A stretch of DNA of 44,791 nucleotides, taken from contig QHTB01000168.1 in NCBI GenBank assembly GCA_003220615.1, forward strand, positions 1 through 44,791, given 5' to 3'. How positions within the stretch are numbered: the first letter of the stretch is position 1; every line of letters starts with the position of its first letter. A program made the position numbers and the translations under genes. The stretch is from Candidatus Rokuibacteriota bacterium. Lineage in GTDB: Bacteria > Methylomirabilota > Methylomirabilia > Rokubacteriales > CSP1-6. The notes below the pieces were generated by a model, which saw nothing but the letters and a program-made list of their open reading frames with translations, made no database searches and was not told the origin of the DNA. Below, piece by piece: positions 1-8,856 of the stretch.

Positions 1-1042
1 TGACGTCGCCACTGCTGAGCCGGCCCGCCATCATCTGGAGCACTCCGCTCACGATGGAGTTCAGGTCGAGCCGCTGCTGCCGCTGCTTGGTCGGTTCCAC
101 GAACTGGAAGAGCTCCTTGACCCGTGCCTCCAGGCGGTCCACTTCCTGGATGACATTGGCGAGGTTGTGGGCGGCCGACGACCGGTTCTCGATCGGCACG
201 TGCAGGAGCGCCACCTGGATGGCGGCACGGATGTTCGCCAGCGGGTTACGGATCCCGTGGGCGACCGCGGTCACGACTTCTCCGATCGCGGCCAGGCGCT
301 CCGTCGCGATGAGCTGGGTCTGCATGCCGCGCAACTCTTCGTTGGCGACGGCGAGCTGGTGGCTACGGTACTCGAGCGCTTCCTGCTGCTGCTCGATGCG
401 GACGGCCGAGCGCCTGACGATGTAGACGAGCGCGATGTAGAGCAGGGAGGCGCCCAGGAGTGCGGTGGCGGCCACGATGATCTTGATGCTGCGCACGCGC
501 GCGAACACCTGGTCGGGCGACTTGTAGGCCTCGACCACGCCGACCACGCGCGAGTCCTGGAACACGATCGGCACGTAGACTTCCACCAGCGCAAGGTTGT
601 GCTCGTAGACGTTCTCGCCCTTGCGCTCGCCGATCTCGCCTTTCACCATGATCCGCCCGGCCAGGGCTCCCCGGAGCTGCGGATTGTCGGGGAAGCTCTG
701 GCCGACGAGGCGCGGCTCGTCCGACCAGATCACGGTCCCCGCGACGTCGTAGATCTTCAGGCGAATCAGCTCGGGCATGAGGATGACGTCCTCGTAGAAC
801 GTCGCGAAGCGGGCCTGGGCCTCCGGCGTGTTCGGGGCCCGGAAATACGCGGGCGAGAGATTCGAGTGCGCTTCCTTCGTGATGAACGCGGCGGTCAACG
901 TCCATTCGCGCTCGAGCAAGTCTTGACGGAAGTGATACGAGATCACGACCACGAGCGCGGCCGTGGTGGCGGCGGTGACGAAGAAGCTGAGCAGGGCGAA
1001 CTGCGTCACCGGCCCGCGCGAGATTCGAAGGAGCTTTTTCAT
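1..1042 (-). CDS. Membrane sensor histidine kinase, 3' end outside window
   Basis: This is the N-terminal 347 residues of a two-component sensor kinase; the ATPase domain lies beyond the window edge. The protein opens with a basic stretch (MKKLLRISRGP) and a first membrane segment at about residues 12-34. An extracytoplasmic region follows, including an FYEDVILMPELIRLKIYD segment and a DEPRLVGQ segment typical of Cache/PAS-like sensor folds. A second membrane helix lies near residues 178-200, then a short coiled coil, then a HisKA domain with H-box HGIRNPLANIRAAIQ. The ATG at 1042 is chosen; an in-frame GTG five codons upstream (1057) is the only alternative before a stop. No clear Shine-Dalgarno is visible. 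The signal sensed is unknown. Confidence 0.88.
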   Translation of the reverse strand, partial: MKKLLRISRGPVTQFALLSFFVTAATTAALVVVISYHFRQDLLEREWTLTAAFITKEAHSNLSPAYFRAPNTPEAQARFATFYEDVILMPELIRLKIYDVAGTVIWSDEPRLVGQSFPDNPQLRGALAGRIMVKGEIGERKGENVYEHNLALVEVYVPIVFQDSRVVGVVEAYKSPDQVFARVRSIKIIVAATALLGASLLYIALVYIVRRSAVRIEQQQEALEYRSHQLAVANEELRGMQTQLIATERLAAIGEVVTAVAHGIRNPLANIRAAIQVALLHVPIENRSSAAHNLANVIQEVDRLEARVKELFQFVEPTKQRQQRLDLNSIVSGVLQMMAGRLSSGDV

Positions 1043-1184
1043 CGACGACCAGTTCACGATTCGATGATTTCAGATGGAGCGCATACTCGCAAGTGTCGGA
1101 GAATGTTACACGATTCGTCGGGTGGGGGTTTTCACCAAGGGGCAGATGCCCCCGCGGGGATTTGCCGCCGACCACGTGCATATA

Positions 1185-1211
1185 CCGCCCGTCCGGGTGC
1201 CGGACGGGCGG
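1185..1211. terminator. Perfect 12-bp GC hairpin with GTG loop
   Basis: CCGCCCGTCCGG at 1185-1196 pairs perfectly with CCGGACGGGCGG at 1200-1211 across a GTG loop. There is no T-run on either side, so it is terminator-like in stability only. It could also be a mobile palindromic repeat. It has the same three-base loop as the hairpin behind glnA. Confidence 0.45.
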
Positions 1212-1366
1212 TGAGCAAATTGATCAGCGTTGACGCGACGCCGCGCCAAGAGCGATATACGCCGCCGCGTCTGGCGCTGGCCTTGCAGAACGAGTGTGGC
1301 GCTCGAGAGAGGTCATAGCGCGCGCTCACGAGCGACTACAACGACACGACGAGAGGAGAGAACACG

Positions 1367-1462
1367 ATGATCGCTGGGTTCCCGAAGGTGGTGCCGAGCA
1401 AGAGCAACGATGCCGGTCGCCGGAGCGGAAAGTCGAAGCACGGTACGCGGCGCGGTCGGTAG
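1367..1462 (+). CDS. Candidate 31-residue basic small protein
   Basis: A 32-codon ORF (ATG to TAG) begins MIAGFPKVVPSKS and ends in a very basic tail (GRRSGKSKHGTRRGR). The start is preceded by a purine-rich GAGGAGAG at about 1351-1358, an SD-like sequence at acceptable spacing. The strongly cationic C-terminus would suit nucleic-acid or ribosome binding, but no family is recognised. It lies between the hairpin at 1185 and the ABC exporter, in a frame different from the exporter. It may be a chance ORF in GC-rich DNA; the SD placement is the main support. Confidence 0.35.
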   Translation: MIAGFPKVVPSKSNDAGRRSGKSKHGTRRGR

Positions 1463-1518
1463 TCAGACCAAACGGGCGCGACACGCGAGCCACGCGCGTG
1501 TCGCGCCCATCGATTCCC

Positions 1519-3276
1519 ATGCGACCCCTCACGGCAACCCGCACCCTCCTCGCTCTCGAACGGCGTTTCCGCCGGCACCGCCGGGCGGTCATTCCGGCGG
1601 TGGTGCTCGTCGGCGTCCTCGCCGTCCTCGCCCCCCTGTCGAGCGCGGGGCTCCTCTGGCTCCTGAAGGTCATGATCGATTCGGTCTTCGTGGCGCGGCG
1701 CCTGGATGCCATGCCGATCCTGATCGCCGGCTACTTCGGGCTGGCCAGCCTCAAGTTCGGTGCCGACTATCTCCGTCGGTGTATGGATGTCGCCGTGGCG
1801 GAGCGGATCAACCAGGACGTGCGGGCCGAGGTCTATCGTCATGTGATGACGCTGTCCGAGCCGTCGGTGATCGGGCGCGGCATCGGCGATCTACTCGCGC
1901 ACCTGTCGGGCGATGTCGAGCGCGTGGAATACCTCATCTTCGCCGGCCCGATCATGCTGATCAGTGACGTCGCGGCGGCGACGTTCTTCACCGTCGTCCT
2001 CTTCATGATGAACTGGCAGCTCGCGCTCGTGGCCTTCACGGCGGCGCCCTTCCTGGCCTGGGTGGTGGTGCGGCGCGCGCCGCGCGTGAAGCGAACGGCG
2101 CGAGTCGCCCGGCGTCAGGCGGCGTCGTGGCTGGCGCTGGCCGAAGAGACGCTCGGCGCGTTGCCCATGCTGCACGCGTTCCGGGCCCACGACCATGAGA
2201 CGGCGCGGTTCAACGCGCGGATGGACGTCTCGCGGCGGGCCGAGATCCGGAACGTCGCCGTGCAGGCGCAACTGACGCTGCTCGTCGAGATGATCGCCGT
2301 CGTGGGTGGCCTGGTCGTCCTCGTCGTGGCCGCGCATCACGTCAGCTCCGGCGTCATGACCCTGGGGGCCGTCGTCGCCTTCCTCGGGTCGCTGGGCTCG
2401 CTCTACGATCCAGCTCGTGAGCTCGGCCAGATCGCCAGCCGGTTCCAACGCGCGGCGGCCGGAGTCCATCGCGTGGCCGACTTGCTCGACACGCGCGGCA
2501 CCGTGACCGAGCGGGTCGACGCCGTGACGCTGCCCCGGTCCACTGGACGCATCGAGTTCCGCGACGTCCACTTCGCGTACCCGCGTGGCGCCGACGTCCT
2601 GAACGGTGTCTCGTTCACGGTCGAGCCCGGCGAGATCGTCGCCATCGTCGGCGCGAGCGGGAGCGGCAAGTCCACGCTGGTCCGGCTGCTCCTGCGCTTT
2701 CACGACGTCGGCGCCGGCGCCGTGCTGGTCGATGGCCACGACGTGCGCGACCTGACGCTTGCCTCGCTGCGGGCGAACATGGCGGTGGCGTTCCAGGACC
2801 CGTACGTCGTGCGGGGCTCGATCATGGACAACGTGCGCTATGGCCGGCCCGGCGCCTCCGACGCCGACGTCGCTCGCGCGATCCAGACGGCCCGAGCCGA
2901 GACGTTTGTCCACGCCCGCCGCCGGCAATCGGCGGCGTGGGTCGGCCCACGCGGTGAACGCCTGTCGGGCGGTCAGCGCCAGCGCCTGGCTCTGGCTCGC
3001 ATGTTCCTGCGCGACGCGCCGATTCTGGTGATGGACGAGGCGACCGCGGCGGTGGACAGCGAGACGGAGGAGCTGATTCACGCGTCCATCCAGCGTTTCG
3101 CGAGGCGTCGCACGATCCTCGTCATCGGTCATCGCCTGGCCACGGTTCGCCAGGCCGATCGCATCGTCGTGCTGGAAGGCGGCCGCATCACCGAGATCGG
3201 TGCACCTGCGTCCCTGCTCCAACACGGCAACCGGTGCTACGACCTGTTTGCCGGCCAGCTCGGCAGGGCGGTGTAG
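1519..3276 (+). CDS. ABC exporter, fused permease-ATPase half transporter
   Basis: This 585-residue MsbA/LmrA-type half transporter would act as a homodimer to export a lipid, peptide or drug. The N-terminal half is a six-helix ABC transmembrane domain (about residues 25-310). The ATPase half has Walker A GASGSGKST near residue 377, Q-loop AFQDPYVVRGS, signature LSGGQRQRLAL near 479, Walker B ILVMDEATAAVD near 502 and the H-loop His in VIGHRLATV near 536. All catalytic motifs are intact. ATG 1519 is preferred because the open frame upstream is Arg-rich and unlike the family; no clear SD precedes it. The downstream kinase starts one base after its stop, so the pair is probably co-translated. 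The substrate cannot be predicted. Confidence 0.88.
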   Translation: MRPLTATRTLLALERRFRRHRRAVIPAVVLVGVLAVLAPLSSAGLLWLLKVMIDSVFVARRLDAMPILIAGYFGLASLKFGADYLRRCMDVAVAERINQDVRAEVYRHVMTLSEPSVIGRGIGDLLAHLSGDVERVEYLIFAGPIMLISDVAAATFFTVVLFMMNWQLALVAFTAAPFLAWVVVRRAPRVKRTARVARRQAASWLALAEETLGALPMLHAFRAHDHETARFNARMDVSRRAEIRNVAVQAQLTLLVEMIAVVGGLVVLVVAAHHVSSGVMTLGAVVAFLGSLGSLYDPARELGQIASRFQRAAAGVHRVADLLDTRGTVTERVDAVTLPRSTGRIEFRDVHFAYPRGADVLNGVSFTVEPGEIVAIVGASGSGKSTLVRLLLRFHDVGAGAVLVDGHDVRDLTLASLRANMAVAFQDPYVVRGSIMDNVRYGRPGASDADVARAIQTARAETFVHARRRQSAAWVGPRGERLSGGQRQRLALARMFLRDAPILVMDEATAAVDSETEELIHASIQRFARRRTILVIGHRLATVRQADRIVVLEGGRITEIGAPASLLQHGNRCYDLFAGQLGRAV

Positions 3277-3277
3277 G

Positions 3278-4144
3278 GTGAGTCGTCGGCGATCTGATCG
3301 TCACTTGAGCGTCATCAGTCGGGTCGGACGGGGTGGTGGCGGTGTCGTGTTCATCGTGTGGAACCACCACACCTGGTGCCCCATGGCCTGCAAGATCATC
3401 GGTTCCCAACGCCGGGCGCGTCGCGAGGCCAGCGTGCTGAGCGCGCTCGATCATCCGAACATCGTCCGGTTCTTCGGCGAGGCGCGGCCCGCGCACCTGT
3501 TGATGGAATACCTCGACGGGCCCACGCTGCGTCGGTTGATCCGGACCAGCCGCCAGCGGCGGCTGAGCGTCGCGAACGCGTTGCGCGTGGCGATCCACGT
3601 GGGTGCGGCGCTCACGCACGTCCACGAGCGTGGCTTCGTCCATCTCGACGTCAAGCCGTCGAACGTCATCGTGGTCGGCGGGCGCCCCGTGCTGGTCGAC
3701 TTCAGCACGGCCCGACCGCGCACGAACCGTCCAGTCGGCTATGCCGCGGGCACCGATCTCTACATGGCCCCGGAGCAGTGTCGGGGCGGCCGGGTGACGC
3801 CGGCCAGCGATGTGTACGGTCTCGGCGCGACGCTCTACGAGTCGCTCACCGGACGCTCGCCGTTTCCCGAGGGCACGCGACGGAAGCCCTTTCCCCAGCT
3901 GGCCCTCTCACCACTGCCGCTTCGTTCTTTCGCTCCGGCCGTGCCGGTGGCCCTCGAGAAGCTGGTGCTGGCCTGTCTGGCCCCGAACCCGGCGGCACGC
4001 CCCTCGATGGCGGAGCTCCTCCCGAAGCTCCACGAGTTCATTCGCACCGGGCCCCGCATGTGGCCGGAGACCGTCGAGCGGGCCCGCGGGCGTTCGCGGC
4101 CGGTCGGTCGAACCGCAACTCGCGGAATGCGACGGGCCGCCTGA
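3278..4144 (+). CDS. PknB-like Ser/Thr protein kinase
   Basis: A 288-residue soluble kinase domain with no membrane helix or sensor module. It has a Gly-rich loop RVGRGGGGVVF (residues 15-25), ATP-binding Lys39 in MACKII, and the alpha-C Glu in RREASVL. The catalytic loop is HLDVKPSN (H122, D124), so the usual HRD Arg is Leu. Mg-binding D141 lies in DFS rather than DFG, and the activation segment ends in MAPEQ. Key catalytic residues are therefore present with two non-canonical neighbours, a form seen in some bacterial kinases. The GTG start at 3278 lies one base after the ABC exporter stop, suggesting coupled translation and possibly phosphorylation control of the exporter (inference). A longer in-frame extension into the exporter gene is unlikely. 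Confidence 0.83.
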   Translation: MSRRRSDRHLSVISRVGRGGGGVVFIVWNHHTWCPMACKIIGSQRRARREASVLSALDHPNIVRFFGEARPAHLLMEYLDGPTLRRLIRTSRQRRLSVANALRVAIHVGAALTHVHERGFVHLDVKPSNVIVVGGRPVLVDFSTARPRTNRPVGYAAGTDLYMAPEQCRGGRVTPASDVYGLGATLYESLTGRSPFPEGTRRKPFPQLALSPLPLRSFAPAVPVALEKLVLACLAPNPAARPSMAELLPKLHEFIRTGPRMWPETVERARGRSRPVGRTATRGMRRAA

Positions 4145-4169
4145 GGACGTCCTCGCCGCTCTGACGGCT

Positions 4170-4667
4170 CTACGACGGCCGTGGTTCGCGCACCAGCTCG
4201 TCGAGAATTTTCGGAAGGCGGTTCAGCGCGGAAACCCCGTGGATCTGTGCCACCATCTCGCCCTTGCGGTCCACCACGACGGTGTACGGCGTGCCCCTGA
4301 AGCCGAAGCGATTGCCGATGATGAGCTTGGGATCGAGGGCGACGGGATAGGTCACCCGATGGCTGCGAATGAAGCGTCGCGTGTCGGCCACCGTGTCCTG
4401 CACGTGGAAGGCGATGAACTCGACGCCGCGGCTGTGATAGCGATCGACGAGTCGGCTGAAGGCCGTGGCTTCCCGCCCGCACGGTTTGCAGTAGGACGCC
4501 TGGAAGCGCACGACCAGGACGGACTTGCCGATGAGATCGCGGGAGTCCAGCGTGGCGTTCGAGTCGAAGATCTTCACGCTGAAGCCGGGCGCGGCCGGTG
4601 CGGCGCCGAGGTGATTCGGGACCAGCGCGAGCGCGAAGCACGCGAGGAGGAGGACGGCCACCCGCAC
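4170..4667 (-). CDS. TlpA/ResA-like secreted thioredoxin-fold protein
   Basis: A 165-residue exported thiol:disulfide protein. The N-terminus VRVAVLLLACFALALVP is a signal peptide or anchor, followed by an AhpC/TSA-Redoxin domain. The redox motif is C60-K-P-C63 in ASYCKPCGRE, and the cis-Pro loop is GTPYTVVVD. Both are as expected for TlpA, ResA and DsbE, which reduce apocytochrome or other extracytoplasmic disulfides. The GTG at 4667 is chosen because it begins the hydrophobic segment; GTG at 4661 is an equal alternative. The gene converges with the Ser/Thr kinase (26-bp gap) and is divergent from the DUF4124 gene. The specific partner is unknown. Confidence 0.85.
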   Translation of the reverse strand: MRVAVLLLACFALALVPNHLGAAPAAPGFSVKIFDSNATLDSRDLIGKSVLVVRFQASYCKPCGREATAFSRLVDRYHSRGVEFIAFHVQDTVADTRRFIRSHRVTYPVALDPKLIIGNRFGFRGTPYTVVVDRKGEMVAQIHGVSALNRLPKILDELVREPRPS

Positions 4668-4850
4668 GGCCGCTATGATACCCCCGGGCGTCGGGCGAAC
4701 CGTGCCATTCGAGCCCGCCCACGTGTCGTCCTGACAGCTCGCGGATCGCGCTCGACCCGCAAGTACCCGGGAAATGGTCCTCACCATCTTGGCCCCCGTG
4801 TCGCAATCATCGTCCGTGGCTCGTATCTGAATAGAGGAGGATCTCTGACG

Positions 4851-5855
4851 ATGATGGGACGATGGGGCGCTCGGTGGACGGCGATCGGGTTGCTCGGCGC
4901 GGTCGGAATCCTCGCGTTCGAATCCGACGCCTTCGGCGGGACATTTAAATGGGTCGACCGTGACGGCAACGTCCGCTATACGGATCGGCCTCCCCAGCCG
5001 GACGAGGTGGCTCCGCCGTCGGCGAGCGTGCCGACATCCGCCGGGCCCGCCGCGCCGTCGCCCGCGATGTTGGAATTCATGCAGCTCTCCGGCTTGCACC
5101 AGCAACTCGAGTGGATGGCCGTCAACACGCGCTCTCAGCTCCAGGCGCAACTGGGTGCGCTCGAGGCCGAGGAGCGCGCCAGCGTGGATCGGGTGGCGGC
5201 CGTCGCCTTCAGCGCCGATCGTCTCCAGAGCCTCGTGCGCGAGAGTCTGAGCGCGCGGGTGGACGACGCGACGATCACGCAGGCCGCCGGCTGGTTCCGG
5301 ACGACGACCGGGCGCAAGATCACCGCCGCCGAGATCGCCGCGGCCATGCCCCAGGCCCAGGAAGACATCGCCAAGTTCGCGCGAGCGCGCCGGACCAATC
5401 CCATCGAGCCCAAGCGCCTCGAACGGCTGCAACGCCTCGAGGAAGCCGCGGGCACCAGTGAGTTTTCGTTCGACCTGCTCGTGGCGGTCGCCGAAGGCAT
5501 GCGGCGAGGCGCCGAGCCCTACCTGCCGGTGGAGCGTCGTCGGGCGTTGGGCAGCGGCGACAAGCACATCGCGAGCGCCAGGCCGAAGGCCGTCGAGGAG
5601 CTCCGGGCGACCACGCTGGTCGGGTTGGAGTTCGCGTATCGCGACATCAGCGACGCCGACCTCGACGCCTACCTGGCCTTCCTGAGCTCCCCGGGTGGCC
5701 GCGCGCTCACGGCCGACGTGCACCAGGCCCTGCTGCACGCGGTCCGCACCAGCACCGAGGATGCGATCGTGGCGATCGCGCAGGTCATCCCGCCCCATCG
5801 CTGGGGCGAGAACCGGCAGCGTGAGGCTCCCGCGCCCAAGCCCTTGCGCTTGTAG
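4851..5855 (+). CDS. Exported DUF4124-domain protein
   Basis: A 334-residue protein with a signal peptide (residues 1-30) followed by a DUF4124 motif, FKWVDRDGNVRYTDRPP (about 35-51), then a Pro/Ala/Ser linker. The helical C-terminal part ends in DADLDAYLAFLSSPGGRAL, which resembles DUF2059, a module common in exported proteins of unknown function. The start ATG at 4851 is supported by an AGAGGAGG ribosome site eight or so bases upstream. The role is unknown; the DUF4124 plus DUF2059-like architecture suggests an envelope protein. It is divergently placed from the TlpA-like gene, with no further operon partner apparent. Confidence 0.75.
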   Translation: MMGRWGARWTAIGLLGAVGILAFESDAFGGTFKWVDRDGNVRYTDRPPQPDEVAPPSASVPTSAGPAAPSPAMLEFMQLSGLHQQLEWMAVNTRSQLQAQLGALEAEERASVDRVAAVAFSADRLQSLVRESLSARVDDATITQAAGWFRTTTGRKITAAEIAAAMPQAQEDIAKFARARRTNPIEPKRLERLQRLEEAAGTSEFSFDLLVAVAEGMRRGAEPYLPVERRRALGSGDKHIASARPKAVEELRATTLVGLEFAYRDISDADLDAYLAFLSSPGGRALTADVHQALLHAVRTSTEDAIVAIAQVIPPHRWGENRQREAPAPKPLRL

Positions 5856-5900
5856 TCGCCGCATCGCCCCGAGGTTCCGGCGCCGGCTATAATCGCGGGC

Positions 5901-8846
5901 GTGACCGACCTCGAGCGCGAGCTTCGCAAGGTCATCAGGGGCGACGTGCGCTTCGACGTCGCCTCGCGCCTGCTCTACTCCACCGACGCGTCGATGTATC
6001 AGATGGAGCCGGTGGGCATCGTCATGCCGCGCGATGCCGCGGACGTGCAGGCCGCGCTCGAGCTGGCGCGGACGAACCGGGTCGCCTTCCTCTCGCGCGG
6101 CGGCGGCACGTCGCTGACCGGCCAGACCGTCAACCACGCGCTCGTCCTCGACTTCTCCCGGCACATGAACCAGGTCCTCGAGGTCAACCGGGAAGAGAAG
6201 TGGGCGCGCGTGCAGCCCGGTGCCGTGCAAGACGAGCTGAACCATCACGTCCGCCCCCTCGGCCTGCTCTTCGGCCCTGACACGTCGACCTCCAACCGCG
6301 CCACGATCGGCGGCATGCTCGGCAACAACTCGGGCGGATCGCACTCGATCGCCTACGGCCTCACCGTCGATCACGTGCTCGAGGTGACGGCGCTGCTCGC
6401 CGACGGCACCCGGGTGGTGTTCGGCGAGCTCACCCCGGGCGAGTTCGAGGCGGCCACGCGGCGTCCCGGGCTCGAGGGCCAGATCTATCGTGAGGTCGCC
6501 CGCATCCGCGAGACCTACCGCGACGAGATCCGCCGGCGCTACCCGTCGCAGTGGCGACGCGTGGCCGGCTACAACCTCAACGAGCTGCTCGGCGTGTCGG
6601 TCCGTCCGCACTCGCTGGCCGGCGGCGGTGGGGAGGTATCGGAGGGCGGCGGAGCCCCCTCTGATTCAAGAGTCCGCGCGCGGCCGTTCAGCATGGCCCG
6701 GCTCATTACCGGCTCGGAGGGCACGTTCGTCACGATCCTCGAGGCGAAGGTGCGCCTGGTCGATCGTCCGAAGCGGACGGCCCTCGACGTCATCCACTAT
6801 CGCGACATCCAGGAGGCGCTCGAGTCCTCCCAGTCGATCCTCGAGACCGGGCCCTACGCCGTCGAGCTGACCGACAAGCTCATCCTCGACCTCGCCCGGG
6901 GCAACATCGAGCAGTCGAAGCGGATGGGCTTCGTGCAGGGTGATCCCGCGGCCATCCTCATCGTGGAGTACGCCGGTGATGACGAGGCCGAGGTGAGGGC
7001 CAAGGTGGAGGCCCTGGAAGCGCGCCGCCAGCGCGAACGCTTCGGCTACGCGGCCCATCTCGCCTTCGACACCGCCGAGCAGCAGTCGATCTGGAAGCTC
7101 CGCAAGGCCGGGCTCGGACTGCTCTTCGGGATCCACGGCGATGCCAAGCCGCTGGCCTTCGTGGAGGACACGGCGGTCGATCCGCGGCACCTGCCCAAGT
7201 TCGTGGCCCGGTTCCGTGAGATCTTCGCCCGCCACGACGTGGACGGCGCGTATTACGGGCACTGCTCGGTGGGCTGCCTGCACATCCGTCCGGCCATCAA
7301 CATCAAGACGGCGCGCGGCATCGAGCAGGTCAAGGCGATCGCCGACGAGATCACCGACCTGGTCGTGGAGTTCAACGGGACGATCTCGAGCGAGCACGGC
7401 GACGGCCGCGCGCGCAGCCCGTTCCTCGAGCGTATGTACGGCCCGACGCTGATGCAGGCCTTCCGCGAGCTCAAGCGCGCGTTCGATCCCGACAACCGGA
7501 TGAACCCGGGCAACATCGTGCAGAGCCCTCCGGTCACCGAGCACCTGCGCTACGGCGCCACCTACAAGACGTGGGAGCCCCAGACGCTCCTCGACTTTTC
7601 GAAGCAGGGAGGGTTCGCCGCCGCCGTCGAGATGTGTAACGGGGTCGGCGAATGCCGCAAGAAGCTCGAGGGCACGATGTGCCCGTCGTACATGGCGACG
7701 AAGGACGAGGAACACTCCACGCGCGGCCGCGCCAACGCGCTGCGCGCGGTGCTCTCGGGGAAGCTGGCCCCGAGCGAGTTCACCGGTCAGCGACTGCACG
7801 AGGTCATGGATCTCTGCCTGGAGTGCAAGGGCTGCAAGGCGGAGTGCCCGGCCAACGTCGACATGGCCAAGCTGAAATACGAGTTCCTCCATCACTACTA
7901 CAAGGCCAACGGCCTTCCCCTCCGGAACCGTCTCTTCGGCCGCATCGCTCAGGTCAACGCGATCGGGGCGCGCATGCCGGCGCTCGTCAACTGGCTGTCG
8001 AGCCTGCCGGTCAATCGCTGGGCTCTCGAGAAGCTGGCCGGCATCGACCGGCGGCGCCCGTTGCCCGCGCTGGCGTCAGAGACGTTCACGGATTGGTTCG
8101 CGCACCACTCCGCCCCGGCGACGGCGCCGCGCGGTGAGGTGGTGCTCTTCCACGACACGTTCCTGACCTACAACGTCCCCGAGATCGGGCGCGCCGCCGT
8201 TCAGTTGCTCGAGTCCGCGGGTTACCGTGTGGTGCTGGTCGACCGCAAGTGCTGCGGCCGGCCGGCGATCTCGAAGGGCATGCTCGAGGAGGCGCGTGAG
8301 CTGGCCAGATGGAACGTCGCGCAGCTTCATCCCTACGCCGCGCGGGGCGTCGGCATCGTCGGGCTGGAGCCCTCGTGCCTGCTCACCGCGCGCGACGAGT
8401 GGGTGGATTTGCTCCGCACCGACGAAGCGCGCGTCGTCGCCCGGCAGAGCCTGCTGCTCGAGGAGTTCCTGATGCGCGAGCGAGCCCACGGCCTCACGCT
8501 CTCCTTCAAGAGTCACGGCGGCCAGGCGCTGCTCCACGGCCACTGCCACCAGAAGGCGATGGTCGGAACGGCGCCGACGGTGGCCGCGCTGAAGTGGGCG
8601 GGGTTCGCGGTGACCGAGGTGGACTCGGGCTGCTGCGGAATGGCGGGATCGTTCGGTTTCGAGCGCGAGCACTACGAGATCTCCACCTGGCTCGGCAACC
8701 GTCGACTCGCGCCCGCGGTGAAGGCGGCGCCCGCCGACACCGAGATCGTCGCGCCGGGCATGTCGTGCCGCCAGCAGATCGACCACCTGGCCGGCCGCCG
8801 CGCCCGGCATCCGGCCGAGGTCCTGTGGTCGGCGCTCGCTCGCTGA
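5901..8846 (+). CDS. FAD-linked oxidase / Fe-S reductase fusion (GlcD-GlpC type)
   Basis: A 981-residue oxidoreductase fusing three modules. The FAD-binding type-4 domain (about residues 37-235) carries GPDTSTSNRATIGGMLGNNS. The FAD-linked oxidase C-terminal domain runs to about residue 540 and includes HGDGRARSPFLERMYG. The Fe-S part has two clusters, near residues 579-600 (CNGVGECRKK, then a further Cys-Pro) and at CLECKGCKAECP. Two cysteine-rich CCG motifs follow (KCCGRP near 783 and SGCCGMAG near 909). This is the layout of D-lactate/D-2-hydroxyacid dehydrogenases that pass electrons to a quinone or cytochrome. The start is GTG 5901. Residues about 240-262 are an odd Gly/Ser/Arg-rich insert encoded by a hairpin element. 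The gene converges with the next gene with no gap. Confidence 0.88.
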   Translation: MTDLERELRKVIRGDVRFDVASRLLYSTDASMYQMEPVGIVMPRDAADVQAALELARTNRVAFLSRGGGTSLTGQTVNHALVLDFSRHMNQVLEVNREEKWARVQPGAVQDELNHHVRPLGLLFGPDTSTSNRATIGGMLGNNSGGSHSIAYGLTVDHVLEVTALLADGTRVVFGELTPGEFEAATRRPGLEGQIYREVARIRETYRDEIRRRYPSQWRRVAGYNLNELLGVSVRPHSLAGGGGEVSEGGGAPSDSRVRARPFSMARLITGSEGTFVTILEAKVRLVDRPKRTALDVIHYRDIQEALESSQSILETGPYAVELTDKLILDLARGNIEQSKRMGFVQGDPAAILIVEYAGDDEAEVRAKVEALEARRQRERFGYAAHLAFDTAEQQSIWKLRKAGLGLLFGIHGDAKPLAFVEDTAVDPRHLPKFVARFREIFARHDVDGAYYGHCSVGCLHIRPAINIKTARGIEQVKAIADEITDLVVEFNGTISSEHGDGRARSPFLERMYGPTLMQAFRELKRAFDPDNRMNPGNIVQSPPVTEHLRYGATYKTWEPQTLLDFSKQGGFAAAVEMCNGVGECRKKLEGTMCPSYMATKDEEHSTRGRANALRAVLSGKLAPSEFTGQRLHEVMDLCLECKGCKAECPANVDMAKLKYEFLHHYYKANGLPLRNRLFGRIAQVNAIGARMPALVNWLSSLPVNRWALEKLAGIDRRRPLPALASETFTDWFAHHSAPATAPRGEVVLFHDTFLTYNVPEIGRAAVQLLESAGYRVVLVDRKCCGRPAISKGMLEEARELARWNVAQLHPYAARGVGIVGLEPSCLLTARDEWVDLLRTDEARVVARQSLLLEEFLMRERAHGLTLSFKSHGGQALLHGHCHQKAMVGTAPTVAALKWAGFAVTEVDSGCCGMAGSFGFEREHYEISTWLGNRRLAPAVKAAPADTEIVAPGMSCRQQIDHLAGRRARHPAEVLWSALAR
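6631..6670. repeat. In-frame palindromic insert inside the FAD/Fe-S gene
   Basis: ATCGGAGGG at 6638-6646 pairs (one G-U) with the segment ending CTCTGAT at 6665 across a GC loop. It encodes a low-complexity insert (GGGGEVSEGGGAPSDS) between NLNELLGVSV and FSMARLITGSEGTF. Those two segments are close together in other family members as I remember them. This suggests a small palindromic element that inserted without breaking the frame. Confidence 0.45.
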
Positions 8847-8856
8847 TCAGAGCGAG
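8839..8856. terminator. Hairpin spanning two convergent stop codons
   Basis: CTCGCT (8839-8844) pairs with AGCGAG (8851-8856) around GATCAG. The stops of the two convergent genes abut exactly within TGATCA, so the hairpin sits in the last codons of both. It lacks a T-run; a bidirectional terminator role is only suggested. Confidence 0.3.

Larger units (their letters stand above)
1043..1518. other. 476-bp divergent intergenic region
   Basis: This gap separates the leftward kinase from the rightward ABC exporter. It holds a perfect 12-bp GC hairpin (1185-1211) and a 31-codon ORF with a good ribosome site (1367-1462). The frame of the ABC exporter stays open upstream to 1294, but that extension is low-complexity Arg-rich sequence and looks non-coding. 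No confident -35/-10 pair is seen for either flanking gene. Confidence 0.6.

Noticed and set aside
1294..1518. In-frame 75-codon N-terminal extension of the ABC exporter
   Set aside because: Arg/Glu-rich, unlike exporter N-termini, and overlaps the small ORF; ATG 1519 is more natural.
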